Assembly (NCBI GenBank): GCA_045105075.1
Contig: JBGCDD010000054.1
Span: forward strand, 1 to 18,584
Reading direction: 5' to 3'
Length of the DNA: 18,584 bases
Origin: JBGCDD01 sp045105075
Lineage (GTDB): Bacteria; Pseudomonadota; Alphaproteobacteria; Rhodobacterales; Rhodobacteraceae
The notes below the pieces were generated by a model. The model ran no database searches, was not told the origin of the DNA, and saw only the letters and a list, made by a program, of their open reading frames with translations. This document shows positions 1-5,175 of this stretch, one piece after another. Numbering within the stretch: the stretch's first letter is position 1; every line of letters begins with the position of its first letter. The position numbers and the translations under genes are program-made.

Positions 1-809
1 CTGAGCCTGCGTTTCAGCAGGCCAATGGCCAGCGCACCAATGGTGCCAATCGCGCCAGCCTCGACCGGAGTGAACAACCCGGTGTAGATGCCGCCCAGCA
101 CAATTGCGATCAACGCGGTGATCGGCAGACCCTTTGACATCAGCTCAGTCGGGGTCAAATGATCGCTGTTTTCGCTGAGGTTTTCGCCAACGAACTTCGG
201 TGTGAACGTGGCCATGACAACGATGCCGATGCCAAACATCAGCGCCAACAGGATGCCGGGGCCAATGCCAGCCACAAACAAATCACCAATGGATTGTTCT
301 GCCAAAAGACCAAACAGGATCAACAGCAAGCTGGGCGGGATCAACATGCCCAACACCGAACTGCCGGCCACCACGCCGACGGCAAAGCGGTTGGTGTAAC
401 CATAGCGGCGCATCTCGGGCACCGCGATTTTGGTGAATACGGCGGCCGAGGCGATGGAAATGCCCGTGACAGCGGCAAAAATCGCGTTGGCCGCAACGGT
501 GCCGACCCCCAAGCCGCCCTTGATGCGGCGGAACATGGCGTTGGCCACGTCGAACGCATCGCGCCCAATGCCAGATTCCGAAACCAGAAAGCCCATCAAC
601 ACAAACAGTGGCACCACGCCAAAGAAATAGCTGGCGATGGCATCGTTGGCGGCCAGGCCCAGCATCTTGGCGGCCAACAGCGGCGTGCCTTTGATTGCCC
701 AGACACCGATGAAAGACATCAAGATCAGGGCGATGGGCACAAACATGCCGCCCAACACCAACACTCCCATGCCGCCCAGTGCCATCAGGCCAATGTCAAA
801 TGGCGTCAT
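1..809 (-). CDS. dctM: TRAP transporter large permease, DctM family (partial, C-terminus off the left edge)
   Basis: This is the large membrane subunit of a tripartite ATP-independent periplasmic (TRAP) transporter, which in this family moves substrate delivered by the binding protein across the inner membrane using an ion gradient. About 269 codons are visible; the family is usually about 430 residues, so roughly the last third is outside the window. Successive hydrophobic segments alternate with short polar loops. Family-typical stretches are visible: GLGVGTVAANAIFAAVTG, the Gly/Ser-rich VVAGSSVLGMLIPPS loop and VEAGAIGTIGAL near the edge. The start ATG at 809-807 overlaps the TGA of the preceding dctQ gene as ATGA, which points to translational coupling. 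It is the last visible gene of the TetR-DctP-DctQ-DctM unit. The assignment to DctM is firm; the substrate cannot be read from the sequence. Confidence 0.93.
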   Translation of the reverse strand, partial: MTPFDIGLMALGGMGVLVLGGMFVPIALILMSFIGVWAIKGTPLLAAKMLGLAANDAIASYFFGVVPLFVLMGFLVSESGIGRDAFDVANAMFRRIKGGLGVGTVAANAIFAAVTGISIASAAVFTKIAVPEMRRYGYTNRFAVGVVAGSSVLGMLIPPSLLLILFGLLAEQSIGDLFVAGIGPGILLALMFGIGIVVMATFTPKFVGENLSENSDHLTPTELMSKGLPITALIAIVLGGIYTGLFTPVEAGAIGTIGALAIGLLKRRL

Positions 810-1327
810 ATCGGGGCCGCACTGGCGTGATAGCGGCGCACAATGCGCGCGCCAAACTGAAAGGCCAGCAAGGTGGCGCCAATCAGGATCATTACCTTGA
901 CCGGCCACACTGGCGCCGTGAAATCACCAATCGCACCGATGAACTCGGACCGCTGCCAAGCGCGGGTGAAGATCGGATAGGTCGCGTAGACAATTGCCCC
1001 GATCACCGCGATGGCGGCCAGATCATAAAGCGTTTCCAAACCGCGCGCGAACTCGGGTGCGCGTTTCTTCAGAACCCCCAGCACAGCGTCAGACCGGGTC
1101 ATCCGCCCTGCCTTGAGCGCCTGGGGCGCCTGCAGAAACACGATGGCCACAATCGAAAGGGTGACCAATTCCGGCACGCCAGACACCGGCGCGTTGAACA
1201 TATTGCGGCTGAACACATCGGCGCCGATCAGCACAACCAGCCCCGAGATCAGCAGCGAACCACAGATGTTGGCCACCTGCGTCAGCCCATCGAGCCAACG
1301 CAAGAGACCTGGATCACGCGGATGCAT
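806..1327 (-). CDS. dctQ: TRAP transporter small permease, DctQ family
   Basis: This is the small four-helix membrane subunit of the TRAP transporter, which partners the large DctM subunit in the inner membrane. The 173-residue protein has about four hydrophobic segments, at roughly residues 20-45 (SLLISGLVVLIGADVFSRN), 55-75, 95-115 and 140-160. The first contains the family-typical pattern of a helix ending in VFSRN, followed by a short amphipathic stretch (PVSGVPELVTLSIVAIVFL). The length is typical for DctQ (about 160-200). The ATG at 1327 lies only 3 bp after the dctP stop, and its own stop overlaps the dctM start, so dctP, dctQ and dctM are almost certainly one transcript. Sequence conservation in DctQ is low, and the call rests on helix pattern plus gene order. 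Confidence 0.92.
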   Translation of the reverse strand: MHPRDPGLLRWLDGLTQVANICGSLLISGLVVLIGADVFSRNMFNAPVSGVPELVTLSIVAIVFLQAPQALKAGRMTRSDAVLGVLKKRAPEFARGLETLYDLAAIAVIGAIVYATYPIFTRAWQRSEFIGAIGDFTAPVWPVKVMILIGATLLAFQFGARIVRRYHASAAPI

Positions 1328-1330
1328 GGG

Positions 1331-2389
1331 TCACTCTTTGTCCCAATCGCGCAGGGGAGTGGCCCCGGCCGCGCGCATTTGCTCCATGTAGTTGTTCAGC
1401 GATTTGGTGCCCGGCAGGCCCTGCCCGTCCAGCCCCTCGGCCCAGATTTTCGCCGCATTGTCCATGCCCGCGGCCCAGCTTTGGCGCATCTCATCCGAGG
1501 CTTGGGTGATCGTCGCGCCGTTGTCGCCCATCACTTTGAACGACGTCTGCACCGCCGTTTCCAGCGCCGACACATACCATTCCTGGGTTTCATCGGCGGC
1601 AGAGGTCAGCGCCGTTTGAACCACGTCAGGCAAGCCATTGAACCAATCCGCGTTCGCGCACAGCGATCCGGCATATTGCGCGCCCAGACCAGCGCGGGTG
1701 ATATAGGGGGCGACCTCATACAACTTGCCGGGCAAAGCGGCCGAGGCAAACACGATGACCCCGTCAAACACGCCTGTTTTCAATTCGTTGTAATAAGTCG
1801 TCAGGTTGCCCGACACGCCAACCGCGCCAGTGCCCCCCAGCCAGTTCAGCGCCGCACCAGGCGCGCCGATCTTTTTGCCATCCAGATCGGCCAGCGACGC
1901 CACAGGAAAATTGCTCATCAACAGGTAATCATCAATGACCACAGGCGCGCCGATGTAGACCACGCCATTGTCGTCATAGCTTTTTTGCATATCCGCGTCG
2001 TAGCGTTGCAGGTCATGCATCAGATCAGAAATAGCGCGCACATCATCGGACACAAACGGTGTGTAATAGGTGACGTTCTGCACTGCCAGCTTGGCCGGAT
2101 CAAACAGCGACTGGCAAATTCCCAACTCGGCAAGTCCCGCCTCGACCGCCTCAAGCTCTTCGCCAACGCCCGCGATCGCGCCGCCATATTGGGCGCTGAA
2201 ATTCACCTTGTGCCCGGTTCCTTCAAGCGCTTTGTCGACCGCGGGCACAAAGGCTTCGTCGATCATTTTGACCCAGCGAAACACCCCGGGATGTCCCGCC
2301 GCAACCGTGGCTGAAAACGTGTCGGCGCTGGCAGACAGTGGCATCATGGCAGCCGTTGCAAGCAACGCGCCTTTTACGAAATTTTTCAT
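1331..2389 (-). CDS. dctP: TRAP transporter substrate-binding protein, DctP family
   Basis: This periplasmic binding protein captures the substrate and delivers it to the DctQM permease. The 352-residue protein starts with a Sec signal peptide: a basic start (MKNFVKG), a hydrophobic core and a probable cleavage site after Ser-Ala-Ser-Ala (residue 22). Its length matches the DctP family (about 325-350 with signal). Family-like features are the AGVGEELEAVEAGLAELG segment early in the protein and the SLADLDGKKIGAPG segment in the middle, followed by GVFDGVIVF. A strong Shine-Dalgarno sequence, GGGAGGA, lies just before the ATG. The gene begins 24 bp after the TetR-family gene stop and ends 3 bp before dctQ. 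The ligand is unknown; DctP relatives bind dicarboxylates, sugar acids, ectoine, aromatic acids and others. Confidence 0.94.
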   Translation of the reverse strand: MKNFVKGALLATAAMMPLSASADTFSATVAAGHPGVFRWVKMIDEAFVPAVDKALEGTGHKVNFSAQYGGAIAGVGEELEAVEAGLAELGICQSLFDPAKLAVQNVTYYTPFVSDDVRAISDLMHDLQRYDADMQKSYDDNGVVYIGAPVVIDDYLLMSNFPVASLADLDGKKIGAPGAALNWLGGTGAVGVSGNLTTYYNELKTGVFDGVIVFASAALPGKLYEVAPYITRAGLGAQYAGSLCANADWFNGLPDVVQTALTSAADETQEWYVSALETAVQTSFKVMGDNGATITQASDEMRQSWAAGMDNAAKIWAEGLDGQGLPGTKSLNNYMEQMRAAGATPLRDWDKE

Positions 2390-2413
2390 GTTTTCCTCCC
2401 TGAAAACGTTCGT

Positions 2414-3067
2414 TTATGTTGTTTGGGCAGCGGCCAAAGCCAGCACCCCGCCTTTGCAAAAAGTGATCAATTGCAACAGGATATCCTCAGTTTCCAACCT
2501 TTGATCGTCATTGCCCATCAGCCGTTCGATCCGCCCGTCGCGCCCAATCACCGCAATCAACGCCCCAAGCGCAAACGTATAGCTTTGCGCGGCCACGGCC
2601 CGATCTGGCGCACCAAGAGCGCTCTGAAGTGCGCGTACAAATGCCTGCGCCGTCGGGTCATAATGTTGTTTGACCAAAATCTGATCACGCTCGCGCCCGA
2701 CCACCAACCCACTGAAAATGCGGGCGTAGGATTTGTCGCCCCCAGCCGGGCCCAGCGGTGGGCGGAACAGCGCGTCAAAGATACCCTCAAGCACGGTGCC
2801 AGATCTCAGATCAAGCGCGTTCAGCAGCATATGACGCTCTTCGTTGATCTTTTTGGACCGCTGGGCAATCACCTCTGAATAAAGCCGATCCTTGGTGCCA
2901 AAGTGATAATGCAACAACGCCTGTGACACTTCTGCGCGCATCGAAATTGCCTTCATCCCGGCCCCGTCAAACCCGCGCTGTGCAAATTCAGCTTCGGCCG
3001 CCAGCAGGATCTTCGCAAGTGTTGGCGAAAGCGCGTCTGTCTCAAGCGGAGATTTGTCCAAAATCAT
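2414..3067 (-). CDS. TetR/AcrR-family transcriptional regulator
   Basis: This 217-residue one-component DNA-binding regulator has a TetR N-terminal helix-turn-helix at about residues 19-66. It shows the hallmark order LLAAEAEFAQRGFDGAGMKAIS, then RAEVSQALLHYHFGTKDRLY, where the HYHFGTKDRLY recognition-helix motif is diagnostic. Residues 70-217 form a helical ligand-binding and dimerisation domain without recognisable specificity. It is the first gene of the unit that continues into dctP (24-bp gap), so it probably controls the transporter genes together with itself. A perfect 18-bp dyad lies in the predicted promoter about 17 bp upstream of the start. The ATG at 3067 has no clear Shine-Dalgarno sequence and lies about 7 nt after the predicted -10 element, so a leaderless message is possible. 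The ligand is unknown but may be the transported compound or a metabolite of it. Confidence 0.93.
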   Translation of the reverse strand: MILDKSPLETDALSPTLAKILLAAEAEFAQRGFDGAGMKAISMRAEVSQALLHYHFGTKDRLYSEVIAQRSKKINEERHMLLNALDLRSGTVLEGIFDALFRPPLGPAGGDKSYARIFSGLVVGRERDQILVKQHYDPTAQAFVRALQSALGAPDRAVAAQSYTFALGALIAVIGRDGRIERLMGNDDQRLETEDILLQLITFCKGGVLALAAAQTT

Positions 3068-3073
3068 TTTTTC

Positions 3074-3102
3074 AGGCTAGCGCTGACTGATCGGTCAGTC
3101 AA
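3074..3102 (-). promoter_or_regulatory. Predicted promoter of the tetR-dctPQM unit
   Basis: On the minus strand a -35-like TTGACT (3102-3097) is followed by a 17-bp spacer and a weak -10-like TAGCCT (3079-3074). The -35 is good; the -10 matches the consensus at only three positions. The TetR dyad overlaps the -35 end and fills most of the spacer. Transcription would begin close to the start codon at 3067. Confidence 0.45.
3084..3101. promoter_or_regulatory. TetR-type operator dyad (TGACTGA-N4-TCAGTCA)
   Basis: The + strand reads TGACTGATCGGTCAGTCA, two perfect 7-bp half-sites separated by 4 bp. Length and symmetry are those expected for a TetR-family dimer. It lies 17 bp upstream of the TetR-family gene and inside that gene's predicted promoter spacer, so bound protein would block RNA polymerase. 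Binding by the adjacent regulator is inferred, not shown. Confidence 0.75.
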
Positions 3103-3159
3103 TCGTATTCCAGTATGAGAACCCCACCCTTTTTTCGTCGGCGCGTCCCACAGTTGAGC

Positions 3160-4752
3160 CTATTTGAAGCCGTCTTCGATGGCGCGCCAAAACAAATCGG
3201 GATGGCTGGCCACGGCAAGATGGCCACCGGCGTCCAGCACATGAAGTTTGGCCGTTTTCCCGCCAGCCACATAGGCGGTCATTTCTTCGGTGCTGGTCAA
3301 CCCGTCGGTGGGGCCATGCAGAAACACCATTGGTGTTTCGATTTCGCCTAGTGTCTTTGCCACATCATCGTGCAGCAGCGCGAAATCAGATGCGATGCCA
3401 ATCGGGGAATGGCTGTGCAGTGCGCGGTACCAATCAAATGCGGCGCCATTGCCAACTTGACCGTTCAGCGCCTCCACATCTGTCGGGCTATCCTGAAACA
3501 ACCGGCGCAGAACGTATTTGGTGGTGCGATCATTGGAAAACGCCCGTTTTTTGAACTGATTGACCAAAACCTTATACATACCCGTGTGTTTGCCCAGGTT
3601 CCGCAATCCCCACAAAAAGTTCTTGGTGGGCGAATTATCACTGGGCCGGTCGTTCACCAGATTAAGCGAGGTCACCACCATTCGCCGGAACGTGCCGGGA
3701 GATTTTTGCTCGATCAACATCGCAAAATAGGCGCCCGTAGCGTGGCACAGAACATCAATGGGCCCGGCCCAGGTCATGCGGATGAACGCGTGCAAATCCT
3801 CGAGCGTGCGTTTGACCAACGAGCCGTCGTGATAGGATGACTCTTGTTGGTTTTCGTCCAGATAGCCGCCGCGGATCGGGATCAGAAGGCGCCAATTCAA
3901 CCGCTCGAGTGCGCCCTTCGCATTCAGCATCAAAAATGGAAACAGATAGCCATGCAGCATAAGCAGCGGCTTGCCCTGCGGTGGTCCCAGCTCCCAGATG
4001 CGCAGCAATCGGCCATTGGGCAAACGCTGGGTGGTCAGGCGCAGGGGGGCGCAAAGATGATCGTTCGTAAAATCCTCGACGGCTTTGCTTTGGGCTGAAT
4101 CCTGTTCGCACAAATACATGATGTGGATCATCTGAGAGATCATCAACCGCATGATCTCGCTCTGGCTTGAACATTCAAGCTTGCTCATTGCGCGTTTGAG
4201 ATGACTGCGTTTGGTCTCAACCGACAAATCATCCCGCTTTGCCGCATCCGCCGGGGTAAGCCCCGAAACCAGTTGAAAAATATAGAGCTTTTCGGAAGGC
4301 GTCAGCTGGCTGTGTCGATTGAACAGATCAAAAATCTCAAAAAACAGCTCTTGGGTCACCAGCACTGTGCGCAACGTTCCATTCACCACGCGGTCTTTGG
4401 ACATGGCCGTGTAGGGAAAACACCAATGAAAGCCGTCGTGATGGGCCGAAGCCACCAGCATGCCAGCGCTGAGGCCATTCAGTTTGGCAAAATCGACGAT
4501 CTCGGCCACATCAGGGTGGTCCTTGGGCGACAGGATACTCACGTTTTCCATGCTGCCTGCATGCGAGACACCGGCTCGCAAGAACTGCATGTTGGTGGTG
4601 AATTCGGTCCAAATGATCTCCCGTTTGATCGAAGCATTGCCATCACCATATTGCTCGATCACTTCGCGGCACGACGAAAGAGAGTCGTCGGTGGGCACCA
4701 ACGAAAACACATCTTTCAAAGTGTCATTCAGATTGAGCGGATCCGCCTGCAT
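3160..4752 (-). CDS. LuxR-type HTH regulator fused to an alpha/beta-hydrolase-fold domain lacking the nucleophile
   Basis: The 530-residue protein has three parts. Residues 1 to about 145 are an unrecognised, possibly PAS-like sensor region. Residues about 149-205 form a LuxR/GerE helix-turn-helix (LTPSEKLYIFQLVSGLTPAD, then a second helix in SVETKRSHLKRAMSKL). Residues about 260-530 form an alpha/beta-hydrolase fold: oxyanion loop LLMLHGY (H267, G268), nucleophile-elbow region DVLCHATGAYFAM, acid loop VFLHGPTDGLT (D483) and histidine loop DAGGHLAV (H511). In the elbow the usual G-H-S-x-G is C336-H337-A338-T339-G340, so the serine is alanine although the acid and histidine remain. The fold is therefore probably used for ligand sensing rather than hydrolysis. 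ATG at 4752 is preferred over TTG at 4755 because AGGTGG lies 6 nt upstream of it. No operon partner is adjacent, and its target genes are unknown. Confidence 0.85.
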   Translation of the reverse strand: MQADPLNLNDTLKDVFSLVPTDDSLSSCREVIEQYGDGNASIKREIIWTEFTTNMQFLRAGVSHAGSMENVSILSPKDHPDVAEIVDFAKLNGLSAGMLVASAHHDGFHWCFPYTAMSKDRVVNGTLRTVLVTQELFFEIFDLFNRHSQLTPSEKLYIFQLVSGLTPADAAKRDDLSVETKRSHLKRAMSKLECSSQSEIMRLMISQMIHIMYLCEQDSAQSKAVEDFTNDHLCAPLRLTTQRLPNGRLLRIWELGPPQGKPLLMLHGYLFPFLMLNAKGALERLNWRLLIPIRGGYLDENQQESSYHDGSLVKRTLEDLHAFIRMTWAGPIDVLCHATGAYFAMLIEQKSPGTFRRMVVTSLNLVNDRPSDNSPTKNFLWGLRNLGKHTGMYKVLVNQFKKRAFSNDRTTKYVLRRLFQDSPTDVEALNGQVGNGAAFDWYRALHSHSPIGIASDFALLHDDVAKTLGEIETPMVFLHGPTDGLTSTEEMTAYVAGGKTAKLHVLDAGGHLAVASHPDLFWRAIEDGFK

Positions 4753-5175
4753 CAAAAACCACCTTCCACAGCTTTTTTATCAACAATTTGGGCCGGCTCA
4801 AAGTCACATTGAGTTTGACGAACAGGATCCAGACTCAAATCAAGAGACAATCAAGGACATGCGTCGGGATTGACCCAAATCGATCAGCCCGAACATCGAG
4901 CGCAGAAATGGGGCGCGCGTTTCATGCACAAGCCGCCGGCCCGCGCCATCCGATCCACACCCATTTGCACGCCGAAAACCTGCACAATCCATCACCTAGG
5001 GTCAGGGCCGGCTTGGGTTTATGCATTCAAACTCAGATTTTCAAAGCAAACCAACGGGCCTAGAACCCGCCGGTTCACCGACCAATCAAGGCGCGCGGCG
5101 CCTGCATCAAAACGTGGGTCCCGACACCATTGCGTCGGTCTCCATCGTCGTCTCAGCAGACCAAGCCGCGGGGCG
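4753..5175. other. Intergenic region, no supported gene
   Basis: These 423 bases separate the acidic-repeat gene from the LuxR-hydrolase gene, both minus strand. I see no convincing coding region. The end nearest 4753 should hold the promoter of the LuxR-type gene; TTGAGC followed after 16 bp by TAAAAA on the minus strand, just before its ribosome binding site, is a possible but weak candidate. A short GC-rich hairpin lies near 5089-5103. Confidence 0.6.
5089..5103 (-). terminator. Weak candidate terminator hairpin after the acidic-repeat gene
   Basis: AGGCGC-CGC-GCGCCT on the minus strand is a perfect 6-bp GC-rich stem with a 3-nt loop, 73 bp after the stop codon of the acidic-repeat gene. 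It is followed by TTGATTGG, which is not a proper U-tract, so the terminator role is doubtful. Confidence 0.25.

Noticed and set aside
5055..5069. Possible tRNA-like or terminator stem (CGGG...CCCG)
   Set aside because: Only a 4-bp stem, with no cloverleaf arms and no U-tract.
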